Part shown: piece after piece, positions 12,530 to 24,600 of the stretch
Position numbering within the stretch: position 1 is the first letter of the stretch
Layout of the letters: each line of letters starts with the position of its first letter
Assembly: GCF_009389715.1 (NCBI RefSeq)
Contig: NC_052405.1
Span: 13,956,194-14,020,193 of the forward strand
Direction: 5' to 3'
Source: Phoenix dactylifera
Taxonomy: Eukaryota > Streptophyta > Magnoliopsida > Arecales > Arecaceae
DNA length: 64,000 nucleotides
Position numbers and translations under genes: made by a program
The notes under the pieces: generated by a model
Seen by the model: the letters and a program-made list of their open reading frames with translations, nothing else
Told to the model about the DNA's origin: nothing
The model's database searches: none

Positions 12530-15500
12530 ATGGCTTCTTGGAATTCTATACACCTTGAGGTTACCTATGAGGTTCTTGGATGGATCGCATTCGTCTCATG
12601 GTCATTTAGCTTCTACCCTCAAGTCATCCTCAATTACAGGCGAAAAAGGTTCGATTTTTTGTGACTCTTGTTGTAATTTTAGCCTCAAATTCCGTTTTCT
12701 GGCGGAAAGATTGAATTTTTATGGTGTATTTTGATTGTTTTTTGTGCTTTTCTTGGGTTTTGGTTGCTGTTAATTGACATTATTTGGCTTTATTGGTCGG
12801 GCATTGCAGTGTGGTTGGGCTGAATTTTGATTTCTTGGTGCTGAACATGACGAAGCACTCGTCGTATCTTGTATACAATGCGGTGATGTTCTTCAGCCCC
12901 ACAGTTCAAAGGCAGTATCATGAGAAGTATGGATTTAAAGAGGTAGGTGGTCATTAATATGTGTTTGTGTTTCTGTGGATTGGAGCACTTTAGCTGATTG
13001 CTTAGTGTGGAAGTGTGTGTGTCTTTGGAGCTGGAAAACAAAACTCCATGCAAACATAAAATCTATATGACTCTTTCTATTGCTGCCGAATCCGGGCTGA
13101 GGTCGAAGCGGAGCTCGATCCTAAGGTCGGCTGGAGATGAGTTGAGTGGGTTGGTCGAGGTACTAGGGGTGGATCTCCTCCGTGTGTGGTCTGCAAAAAG
13201 TTTGCTTGCCGGAGAGTTTTTGATAGAGGATCCTCCGATACCTAAGTCAGAATAACGAGGCAACAGCATAGAAGGGAGAGAATTTCAGCAGAATGTAGTC
13301 TCTGTGAATAATATTGCATGCGTATCTAAGGTCCTTTGGGCTCCCTCTTAATATAAGGGTGCCCACGTTGTCTTTATCTAGCCTGACATGGGGTGCAATA
13401 ATGACCACGTAACAACTGGTAGTATGGTCGCGGCATAGGAGCAAGTCCACTAGGCGGCGGGCAGTCAATTAGTAGTTCAAACAGGGGTTCTTGAGAGTTA
13501 ATATTCCATGCTATTTAAGAATATTAGTAAGAAAATGCAGATATGGATATCATTCTCCATAATTACATGATATGGAGGTTCTGTATTCACCATGTTCACA
13601 AGTATAAAAATAAAATATTGTAAACAGTAACACAAGTCTCCTCAAAGACATATGTTAGTAAGATACCTTGTTACCAATAATACACCTTTCATGAGGATTG
13701 TCATATGAGACCTCATTAGTTTTGGTGCATTGGCTAGTTCATTCTTGTTTGCCACTTTTGCAATTTTTTGATGCGTTTGCTTTAAAACTGGGCCAAAGTG
13801 TTTTGGTATCTGGTCAAACTAGAACTGAAACTTTAAAATTTATGAGGGTTTAGTTGCATGCACATTCAATCCTTTGCATAGTGTTTTGGGCTTTCTTCAT
13901 GGTGTATATATATTTATATATTTTAATTCCAATAGGAAGTGACGTATGTGGATCATACTCAAATCTGAAAATTTGGTTGACTTAAAATTAGTAATAAAAT
14001 GATTTATTTTTGCTATTTTAAATGCAGTCTAGAATACACATAGATTCTGCTTTTGTATTTTAAATTTGGAGGTTGACCAGTCACTCCTCGCTTAAAAAGA
14101 AACAAGGCTGAACGGTATATTTCACATTGTATTTATATTAAATTTAGTCTATGTAATGAGATGTGATCCAATAGGCTATGCTGTTTCTAATTCAACGTTT
14201 TCATATCTCTAGAATCTGTTTTTGGGCCACTTTAAAACGATAATGACTATTTATGGTGATGCTGATAGTTGATCATGACATTACCGTAGATTTTTGGTTA
14301 CAAGTATTTCCAACCTAAACACAGTATGTAGTGATAATACATGTAAATAGTTCATCTATACATCTTTTCTTTCCCCCATCATGGCAGATGATTCCTGTGG
14401 CTGCAAATGATGTCGCTTTTTCAGTACATGCTGTTGCATTGACAGCTTTCACTTTGTTCCAAGTTTTAATCTATGAAGTAAGTGATCCTATCTTAAACTA
14501 ACTAAGCCTTTTGGCTTCTAGATTAAGTGACAACCCAATCCCTCATTGTAAGTACTCACTTTTCACCTTGTTTTTATGTCTGTTTACAAATGCAGCATGG
14601 CAATCAAAAGGTCTCAAAAACTTGTATTGCAATCACTACAGCTATTCTGGTTTCTGCTGTGGTCTGTGTGATCATAGCCTCGCCGAAACATTCGTGGCTC
14701 TGGCTCATCTCTGTATTCAAGTAATTCTTTATAGTTACCTGAAGAGAAACATTTATAGTGGCTCACTGTTGTGATTTTTGTTTGGAGGGCAAAAAAAAAA
14801 GAAATAAGTTATCACAAATATTTCTTCAATTTTTTTTGTTGCAATAATCTGATAATGTGATTAATCTTTCCTTATTACCATGTGTGTTTTAGCACAATAC
14901 AAGTAATCATGACAGCGATCAAGTACATTCCACAGGTAAAGATACTTCTGTAGTTTAATAAATTTTCTATTTCCTGTCGATTGTTCTTGGTTTTTAAAAT
15001 ATTATCATATTTTAGTGTGCAATTGTAGGAATACGATAAAATTGGCTTTTTCATCTGAAACTTGCAAAGCGTAAGTTGATGAAGTATAAAGTTAACCTTG
15101 ATTGACTAATTCAAGCTTTATGAGAGACATTCTAATGTGATTACCAATCTGAAAATAGAGCAATCATATATTAGAAGTTAGAATTCTGAAGTTTCCTCTC
15201 ACTAATAGCTAATTCAATTCAATTCCAAATTTGGCCCGCATAAACACAAAATAGGAAAAACATATATTTAAGGAAAATAAAGGATGAGATAGAAGCATTT
15301 TACCCTATGCATTGTGAATAACTCATCCCCCACTTAAGTTTCTATCCCAATTCTACATTGGAAATGCACCGGTATGTTAGCTTATGCTTTTTTCAGCATT
15401 CATATCTGAATGGTCTTTATTGGATTGAGTTCTACTTAGGAAAGAAACTACTTCCATTTGTAATGGTTAATTTTTTGAAGATGAAGGCTAGGTGGCCAAC

Positions 15501-18500
15501 TTAGGTGATTTCAAGTCTAGAAAGCACTCTTTTTAACTTAGAATATAATTGCTTTTCGAGTTAGGAGATTTGAATTCCCTATAACCTCATACAGAAAGAT
15601 ATGTAAACAATTCTGAAGTTAATCAAAATAACTTTATCTCTTTCTCTACCAACTAGCCTTAGCTCAGCTGGCTGTCATCCCTCTCCACGTAGGAGAGGTC
15701 CAGGATTCAAACCCTGGTGGTGGCATTCCTAATTCTCATAAAACTCTAGGTCTTCTTTTGTACAATTGTCAACCAATAAGTACAGCAGGTTGTCAAAAAA
15801 ACTGGCTGGAAACAGTAAGATTTATAAGGATGCCAACTAGAGAATAAAAGAACTCGGATCATATTTCACTTAAGGGCATATTCCTTGGGAAGGAACTTTT
15901 AGTGACCCAAGCACTGGTGCTTCAAGTTGGATGCTTTATTGGGTAAACCCTTAGGGATCACCACGTATTGATGTCACCATAATAATGCGGAGTTGAACAA
16001 CAACAATGGATCAAATTTTTTACTTGTGATATTGATGGCTATAAATTTAAAGTTATATATTTGAATCCTTTACCTCATTTTAATCCTATATGAGTCAGAA
16101 GATCCATTTTCATTAAGAACAGATAGCTTGGTTCTTCTAAACTTAGGGAATTGGTAGTTTTCCATCCAGGTAATGTACAGGAATAGGATGTACTAGGTTT
16201 TATGGAACCAAATTATCATGTCAAGCAAACAAGGTGCTTATTAAGTGCTCAGATTTGAATTTGGCTGGAGTAAGGTTTTACATAGATGGAAGGAAACAAA
16301 TTTTGGTTCAAGTTATCCAATGGGAAAAGAATATTTAATTTAAGCATAATGATATTAGTGTATGGGAGTATCCATGGTACATTAGGTTGTAAATCTAAGG
16401 GTTTGAGAAATTTATGTAGCTTTGAAGATCATAATATGTAAGAAAGAGTTGGTAGGAAGAAAGTTGACCAATTTAGATGAACAACCAGGAAAGTGATAAC
16501 TATAAGAACCTTTTAGAAGTAGAGATGATATCTGGTGTTGCTGGAACACCTTAATACCTAGACATTGTAACTTGACTTTTCAGGCATCATGCCTTCTTTA
16601 CAAGCACATTTAATTAGGTAACAGTTGCTAAAAATATCTGGGCAAAAGTTCTTCAAAGTCAATTACTCGAGTAATATGCAACTATTTGGTGAGTTGAAGG
16701 TCATTAGCATCAGAGTCTGCTTTGGATTCTCCCAATTTGCAGAATTTCTGTCGGTGGAACTCAAACAGGTTGATGTCAAAATTTCAGTGGGTATCACCAC
16801 ATGTGTATCAAAATATATTAGGTTGCTTTCAAGCTTTAAGGAATCCAACTGTTCCTCTGACTTAGTCAAAGTCCGGAAAAGTATTTTCTGTGGAAGTCCT
16901 TCAATATAGGAGCAGAGCCCCTCATTTAGGTTCTAGAGGTTTCTGTCTTTACATGTTAAGGTCTAATGAGGATGTACTTCTTTTGAGAAATAGATAAAAA
17001 AAATCTCCATTTTGTCACTTGTGTTGGTCAAACCCATCTACTTGATATGATTTTGCTGGCTACATATTACCTAACCTAATCTTAGAAGAAAGAATCAAGG
17101 GAAGGAAGTGGTGAAACTTCCCATGGGTCTATCCTAGCATACGATGACACTTTTTCCTCTGTATGAAGTCCCAATCCATGACTTGGAAAAAAAAGAGAAG
17201 AGAAGATGGAGTCCCTTTGATTAAGATCCCCCCCCCCCTTCCCCCCCGCGGGAGCCAATCACCTAAGTTTTGCTGAATCTATCATCGGCTGCATCAGATG
17301 CTCAAGAAGAAGATAAAGTAGGTTCTCTTAAGATTGCACAATAATCTTATTGTGGATGGATGATGAGCTTGGTAATAGAAGGATATTAGAATATATATTT
17401 TTCTCAAGAAAGTGTATCTTAATGAGAGTGCTAGAAAGCTGGTGATTGATGAGCTTGAATAGTGAATTATCAGTGATCATCTATAAGCAGTGGAAGAGAG
17501 ATAAGGGCAGATAAGGCCTCCAAATTTCTGAGTGTCCTTGCAAGAGGTTGTTAACAATATCTTTATGTAATTGCTTGGTAAGTTATTCAATGCAAAGCTT
17601 CATAAGAAATTTGCCCTTACTGTCGTATTTGTTTCATAAGGGGGGAATGTAGGAGTTTCAGCATATTAGCATCGCAAATGGTATTCATATTATTTTCGCT
17701 ATTATTTTAGCAAATTAAACAACTTTCTAAATGATTTGATGTTAATGGAATACTGTTGTGGGGCACGGAATCATAGATTTTGCCTTAATGGTTTAGTAGC
17801 GGTTAAATTCTAGAATCTAGATTGAGAAAGTTCTGGGTTTTGTTTCAAAATTGATATGAAAAAGAATTATGTAAGAATAGTACATTTGACAGAGGAAAGT
17901 AGGTCTATGACTTTGAACTTCTTCTTGATTCTCTGTCGCTCTAGTATCTCTTCTTAAGAACACCACTTAGAGGCATCATGACTTCATGGCAGCAATTTTC
18001 ATTTCTCTTTCTTTATTTATTTTTGGGGAGATGGTGAATCAAGATGTGAAGCTCTCTGCATGGTCTTGAACTGTTTGGCAACCCTTTTAATTATTAATCT
18101 GGTTTATCATTCACACATTGATTTTCATGATGCTTTTCCTGAACAAACTAGTTGTGTTTATTCTACACTCTTATGTTCTACGCTATCCATTACCCGAGGT
18201 TATGTTTCTGTAAATTGATCATGCTGGTAGTAATAGTGGAAGCAGACCTAACTAGAAGGACGAGTAATTCATAGAGAAAATAGACATTGAGACATGTAGA
18301 CAAAGATATGCAATTAACCTGTAAGACTATCTTTCTTTAGGTAGGAGGTGATATTAAATAAAAGATGTCTTCTCTCCTCATTACAACATAAGCATGCATT
18401 CTATTCTTTGTCGAAATTTTTATGGTTATGCTATAATTCATCTAACATAACAACTATTTTACCAGTTAGAGTAAAAGACTGCAAAATACATAATTAGACA

Positions 18501-21053
18501 TTAAAAAAATTGATGTTCTAGTTGTTATGATTTTCTTACATCAATACCAACATACTCCTATTGATGAAATGCAAAACCATTCATAAATCAAGGCTTAGTT
18601 GGGCATATGAAATTAGTGAAGGTCACTGTAGGTAAGATTATTTTCTGGAACTTCATATTAATATTCAAGTAGGGCCACATATGAAACATTGTTTTCCTTC
18701 CTTTATAGGAAAAAACACGTTATGTTATTGATAAAGATTTTTGGCTTATTTAGTGGAAAACAAATATTCTATCTGGTCTCTATGTCTATCCTATTTGTTA
18801 TATTCTGCTCATTGATTCTTTACTTAGGTTTATTTACTTTCTTTCTGAATAGTTCTTATTTATGGATATTACCTAGCTCTCTTTGTTAGGCTGTAATGAA
18901 CTTTAGGCGCAAGAGCACAGTTGGCTGGAGCATTGGCAACATTTTACTTGATTTGTTGGGAGGCATGCTGAATTTTGCTCAGATGGGTGTGCAATCTATA
19001 GACCAGGGTGAGTTCCGTGTTTCTTACATGAAGTTCTCCATATGACGTACAATTTTTTTCCATTTTCTTGATCAAACTCATCATTGTGCAGATACATGGG
19101 TAAACTTCTATGGTAACTTTGGGAAAACACTGCTTTCATTGGTTAGTGCTATACTGTTCTCAACTCTTAGTCTAATTTTTTGTATGAAGGAAGATAATGG
19201 AAGTTTTTGTTTTTTCTACAGCTGTACTGGTAATGCATTTTTCAAGTTCTAGAGTCTTTCCTTTTCCATTATTATATCTCTTGTTATATACAGCAGTTTT
19301 TGACATATAACATGCATATTTTTGGTAGAACATATAATAAGCTTTTGATTCATTCCATGCACATAGAGTTCGCTATACCTGTGATAGTGAATTTGGTTGG
19401 GAAGGAAGCAATTCCACTGATTGTTATTCATAATGCTAGAGGTTAAAGAAGTCTAATGGGTAGGATGACAGTGTTAGGTCATGTTTAATTGAGTCAACCT
19501 ATAAAGTTGCCTATCAACACAACTTCTTCTCAAAGTGTCTGCAATTCCATAAGCTGAATAAATTCAAAGGATGAAGGTTGTATTGCACTAAGATGAATTA
19601 TGGACCCTCATGAGAAAGCCGCCTTATCTTTATCTGTGTGTGATGATTGTGCGAAAAAGAGCAACTCTTTTAGTGAGAAAATGAGTAGTTTGGTTTGAAT
19701 CATTTCTTAAGGCTTCTTGCTTGTTTTTAGCAAAACTTAGTTAAGCAGTCAACAGTCTTGCAGGAAAATACTAGAAGAGGCAAAAGCTACAAAATTCGTA
19801 ATGATCTATTATTATCTGAACTGAAATCTATTATTATCTGACTGAAAGATGCATGAATGGTGGTTCCTAGCTTAAGTCTGTTGTTGATTTAGGTACTATT
19901 GATCTTATGAGATCTAGATTTTTGCTTCTGCTTTAAGTTTAAGCCAATTGATTTCACCATAGGAGTATCTCGCCAAGGAGTAAGGACATTACTGTATGTA
20001 ATTTGATGGCCTGCCAGAAATCTTTGGTCTTGTCAATGAAGTTGGCTCTTCTCAATGGTCTAATTATTCAACTTATCAATTCAACCCTTTTTACACAATA
20101 AAATAATCATGTTGTTGGATGCTCCCTTGTTGGTGTAAGGTTGTCTTTTGTAGAAAGAATCTTGTTGATACCGTTCCCATGAAAAAGAAAAAGAAAAACT
20201 AAAGAAAAAAAATTAAAAAAGAAGTCTACTTATTCTCTTTACATGAGCAATATAGAAGGGCTAGGTTGAAGGTTGATTCCCTGGCCTTTATCGTCTCCAA
20301 GGCTACCAGGCAATCGAAAAAAAGAGGAAGAAAATCAAGCTTGTGTCAGGCAGGTGAACTATTTCTATGTGTGTCATTTAGGATTACCCTCATAGGCCAT
20401 AATCTGTAGAAGGAAAATAGATTTTTAAATGTTTGATTCCCATTCCCCAACTTATTGGACTTCTGCACATAAATACATCACCATAAAACCCTTTTGAATG
20501 TAATTAAACCCCCAACTTCTTAATTCTTCACGGATTCTTATGCATTGATGCTAAAGTCCTCCTTGCTTCAGTATAAGGCATTGTATTCTACCAAGACTTT
20601 GATCAGATGCAAATATTAGTTGAATTCCTTTGTTATATGAAAATGCTGTGGATATATTTTAATGTAAGTGGATACCTATGCAATCATATTTTGCTTGCAC
20701 TGAAAGCACTGATAGTAGAATATGTTGAGTATTGCTTGATGAGCTGATTACATGAGAATTACGCCTAAAATATCTTTATCCCAGTCCTAACATAATCCTT
20801 GAGTGTCCAAAATTTGATAGCTTCAAAATTGGTCGCTGAGGTCAATTTTCTTTCAATAAACATGATTTTTTAAACTGAAATATATTCTTTTAATTCTTTT
20901 CTTCAGGAAGTTGTATTTTTCGACCTTCTCTTTATCTTCCAGCATTATATACTCTATCCTGCCAAAAAGGAAGAAAGAAATCAGACAATTGTGCAAGAGA
21001 GAATCGGCCCACTTATCAAGTCTCCAAACAATTCTGTATCAACAAATGTATAA
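12530..21053 (+). CDS. CTNS: Cystinosin homologue (PQ-loop cystine transporter)
   Basis: Seven-helix PQ-loop protein; the family exports cystine from lysosome or vacuole by proton symport. Eight exons: 12530-12648, 12810-12942, 14388-14477, 14596-14720, 14893-14935, 18890-19007, 19092-19141, 20907-21053. All have GT/AG borders and consistent phases, giving 274 residues (plant homologues are about 270). Seen: the first PQ motif at Pro30-Gln31 followed by [29 protein letters not shown]; the second PQ motif at Pro169-Gln170 followed by [11 protein letters not shown]; and Asp191 in [10 protein letters not shown], matching the proton-coupling Asp of human cystinosin. The end matches the usual FQHYILYP. 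A short hydrophilic C-tail lacks an obvious tyrosine sorting motif of the human GYDQL kind. Intron 5 (14936-18889) is nearly 4 kb; intron 2 holds an LTR fragment. Start chosen because the first helix begins at about residue 13. Confidence 0.95.
13074..13440. mobile_element. Tat-type LTR fragment in cystinosin intron 2
   Basis: This stretch aligns along its length with the LTR at about 23640-24010 (same order of TGCCG-TGAATCC, GGTCGGCTGGA, TAGATCTCCTCCG-like, CAAAAAGT, CCTAAGTCAGAATA, GAGGCAACAG, and AACTGGTAGTA blocks), at roughly three-quarters identity by eye. It stops part-way through the LTR, has no internal domain, and is an old insertion lying wholly within the intron. Confidence 0.75.
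15651..15790 (+). mobile_element. tRNA-derived SINE in cystinosin intron 5
   Basis: A box TAGCTCAGCTGG (15659-15670) and B box-like GGATTCAAACC (15703-15713) have tRNA-like spacing. The flanks cannot form a 7-bp acceptor stem, so this is not a tRNA gene. The region between and after the boxes (GAGGTCC.GG.TTCAAACC, GGCATTCCTA) matches the copy at about 59328-59420, which identifies a dispersed family. Confidence 0.65.
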
Positions 21054-21485
21054 AGGGATATCTTGGCTTTTTAATGTTTTCTTTTTATTTTGTGAATAGA
21101 ATGGAGGGGAAATTCCTCCAGAAAACATCTTTTCATTTGATGTGGTAAAACTAGTCATGTGCAGATGCGCTTATCTATATGCCATCAGATAGCATTCCTT
21201 ATTTACAACACAGAATTCAGGTGATAATAAATAGACTAATTTATAATCATGCAGTTTCATGAAAGCGAAATGCATGGATGCTCTTTTAGCATTTATGGAG
21301 GTGATGGTGGAATAATTTACATGGATAAGATTGGCTGACGTTGATCTGATAGAACTTGTATGATATTGTTTCATTATTTTTTTTAGAGTTCCATCAAAGA
21401 AACCTTGATCGAGCAGCATATAGAGAAGGATAATGACATGAGAGTCTTCAAGTGTTCTCTCCGGAAGAAGAAAATCTTGAGAATT

Positions 21486-21521
<36 letters not shown>

Positions 21522-23560
21522 GGGGGAAAAGCCATCTTTCTGTAGGAGAAAAAAAATCACTTCAATCATGGTATAGAATTTCCTTCTGTGTCTAATTTGA
21601 GTGTGTTATGGAAAAAGTAGCCTCATTATTCACCTATTGGTCACAAGATTCATGTAGACCTGCATTTCTTGGAAGCTCGTCTAAGTTCATCTCTGTTATT
21701 CTGACCAAGCTCCCATGTAATATGACAATCTCCCATGTTTGCCTGGTTGCAGTGCATCCTCTAGGATCAGTTGGAGCAAAGTGCAGGTCCGGACTGATAT
21801 TAGATGCAATTTCATGGTCAATAATTTTTAGTCTGAAATATCAATAGTTGTGTCGTGGATCACTGCATGAAATTTATGAATGATTTGAAATCGACTATTT
21901 TGACAATAAAAAGAAAATAATTTCGATTTTTATTGTTGGTTTGTAATGTTATTACCGACGTATGACCTGAATTTGTTACATTATTTTAAACATATACATG
22001 ACTATATGTACTTCTGGGATTACTATTAAAACTAGAACTATTAGAGTTCATCAAACAGAAACTAAAATGTAATATGTTTTGGATAAGATACTCAAGTAAT
22101 ATCTTTGCTTTATTTTAGCTGTTTAGAAAATTATGCTGCAATTTAATTTTATGGGCATCTAATGCTGCTGCTATAATATGCAATTGGGACAACACAAAAC
22201 CCAATATGTCAATCCAAGCCATAACCTCATCTTAAGCTTGATTTAAGTTGGGTTAGATTGATGACAGGTTGGAATTTGGCTCGAGTTGTCTTGGGATGAT
22301 TGAGTTTAATAGAGGTTAAAACTCTCTCACCACCATATCATTATGCATCATCCCACCCCAATTAGCAGATTGGACCGAGAGGATTTAAAGTTGTCCTAGT
22401 TGTAGCCACATTAAAGATTTCAAACATTTCAAAATGTGTGTTCCATGAAATTTTTGATTTTATAACCCATCCAATTGGGTGTCAAACATGAACTTAAGTA
22501 CTTCTTTGGAACCGGATTCATAGCAAATTTAGTAGTAATTGACTCATTAAAAGTTTATGTAAGGTATAGATAGATAAAGGAATTTGAAATTCCACTTAGG
22601 GTTGGGCTTGGCATGCTTTATTGAGGTTGACAATTATATATTTATATTTCATATTTGGGCCATATACTGTGGACTGAACTGTTATTTTGAAGCTGAATGT
22701 TCTACTGAAACTAAGATGATGCAATGATTGAGTCCAAGACATGCCTTGATTAGATCTGGCGGCCTAGGTTTATACTTTGTGAATCTTCATAAAAAATCTT
22801 CAATTTATGATTGATAGCAGCTTTAAGCTAGCTCACACCAAGTTTAGCTTTTAATTGTCCGTGATTGGGATTAAATAATCTTTGTTATAATAAATGAGAT
22901 CAAACCAAGATTGGGTAAAACCGTGAAAAATATTTTTCCAAAATATAATTGATATAATTAGATTAGGCTTTCAAACTAGGTTTTAGGAAGACGCTTCTAG
23001 GCTGAGGCTTTCGAAACTAGGCTTTCCAGGCTACTAACGGAAAGCGCCATAGTGCTTCTTAACGTAGCGAGCCTACACAGGCGGGTGCTTTCGCGTTGCT
23101 GCCATGGCCAACACAGGATATTCCTCTAACTCGTTGTTCCCACGCGCGTGTCATCAGTGCAAATTTCGAAATCATCTTACGCATAACTCTTCACTCTGCT
23201 TGGGAAGTGTTCGGAGTAGCACGAATATCCTATGAAGGGGTCGATCGCTTCGCCAATGGGACAGCTAACTACGTACTCAATTTGTTCTTGAATAAGATGT
23301 CCTCCTACTTCGAGATGTTAATAGCAGCTCATATTGGCTCAAAATTCCACTTAAAAGAGATTTGCCTGGTGGAAGCAATTTAACAAGCCAACTATCAGTC
23401 ATAATTTGAGCACAGATTGAAAACAAGGCGAGCATAAGTTGGTCCTAGGTAACTCATGTCCAATTCAATATGACTCTAAATAAAAATAAATAAATATTAA
23501 TTTATTAACTTTGTGTTTATAATTCATATATTTTGACTTTTTCTTATTTAAAACCTCCTT
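21054..23560. other. Cystinosin 3' region and intergenic spacer
   Basis: Begins with the 3' UTR after TAA 21051-21053. It holds a (TC)n microsatellite at 21490-21522 and, at about 22970-23060, a short run of CTTTC.AAACTAGG-like repeated words. Otherwise it is AT-rich spacer with only chance ORFs, and no further gene recognised. Confidence 0.5.
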
Positions 23561-23639
23561 AACTGGCATATTTGGTTCTAATGGTTGGGATGGCATAGAG
23601 ACCGTGCGTCCATATTGAAAGATAAATTGATCGATTGCT

Positions 23640-24268
23640 TTGATCGACTCTATTGCCGCTGAATCCTGGATTGAGGTCAGAGCGCAGCTGGCTGACCCTG
23701 AGGTCGGCTGGAACCGAATTGAATCGGCTGGTAGAAGTGTGGGAAAGTAGATCTCCTCCGAGGATAGCCGGCAAAAAGTCCACTTGCCATATAGTTTCTG
23801 GCGGAGAACCTTTTGATGCCTAAGTCAGAATAGAGAGGCAACAGTATGGAAGGAAGAGATTTCAATAAAGTGTAGTTTTCCGTGAGTAAGTAGTATTGTC
23901 TTGCGTTGTGTACTTAAAGTCCTCGGGATCATCCCTTTATATAGAAGAGTCCATTTGGTCGAGGGCGGCATGATGTGCACCAGTTGCCAGGCAACGACTG
24001 GTAGTACGACTATGGTGTGGGTAGCATATGACACTGATCGTGTGCCGAATATAGAGTTGCCACAACTGCCAGTTGCTTTCATGACGACCGATTGCCAGAA
24101 CTGTCAGTCCTTGTCGACACGTGTTGATTGGCTTCTTGATCGGAGACGAAGTCGCTCATCTCGGTTGGTTGGCTCATCGACTGGGGTTGAAGTTGTCCAC
24201 CGCGGTCTGTACCGAGGTTGTTAAGGCGGTTTGGTCCGAGGTCAAGGTGTCCAGTATTACCCCCATCA
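23640..24268 (-). mobile_element. LTR of the outer Tat-lineage retrotransposon (3' LTR by orientation)
   Basis: The right border is placed at ...CCCCATCA (24268) because a C-rich tract (TTGCCCCCCACT, 24270-24281) follows at once. On the minus strand that tract is a polypurine tract beside a 3' LTR, exactly as in the inner Tat element at 28058/28059. The left border near 23640 is inferred from where similarity to the intron-2 fragment begins. The partner LTR is not found in the window, so the element is truncated or rearranged on the right. Confidence 0.6.
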
Positions 24269-24545
24269 CTTGCCCCCCACTTCCAAGGTCGAGTTGCATT
24301 TCAATTCGGGCAACAAAAGTCACGTCGTCATCTCGATCAAGGACAGGACTTTTGTCAGGGGCAATAAAGGCATTGTTTGGTCTTTTCAAAGCATCACTGA
24401 ATGTGGGGTATCCTGGGGCACCATTAATGTAGGGCTATCTTGAGGCGTCATTACTGTGGCGATATTGGTGAACCGCTCGTACCGTACCCCGAGTTGACAA
24501 GTGTTTCGATTTACCCGGGTAGCCGAACTAGCTCTTCAATCAGGG

Positions 24546-24600
24546 ACATCTATGGCTCTATATAAGGGTGGCCCCTCCCTTCTGTTTATATTTCTTTCTT
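24546..24600 (+). promoter_or_regulatory. Antisense TATA promoter of the outer element's extra ORF
   Basis: CTCTATATAAGGGTGGCCCC (24552-24571) is followed by a pyrimidine-rich leader and, about 250 bases from the TATA, by the ATG of the Transposase_28-like ORF at 24804. It points away from the LTR and against the element's inferred sense direction. A similar block (CTATTTAACCGGGGGCCCTC, about 28324-28343) occupies the same position in the inner Tat element. Confidence 0.5.

Noticed and set aside
15655..15728. tRNA gene
   Set aside because: A- and B-box-like motifs are present, but the ends cannot pair as an acceptor stem, and related copies occur elsewhere, so it is a SINE.
16625..16909. 94-codon ORF in cystinosin intron 5
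   Set aside because: It lies wholly within the intron, has no domain, and the flanking exons splice in phase without it.
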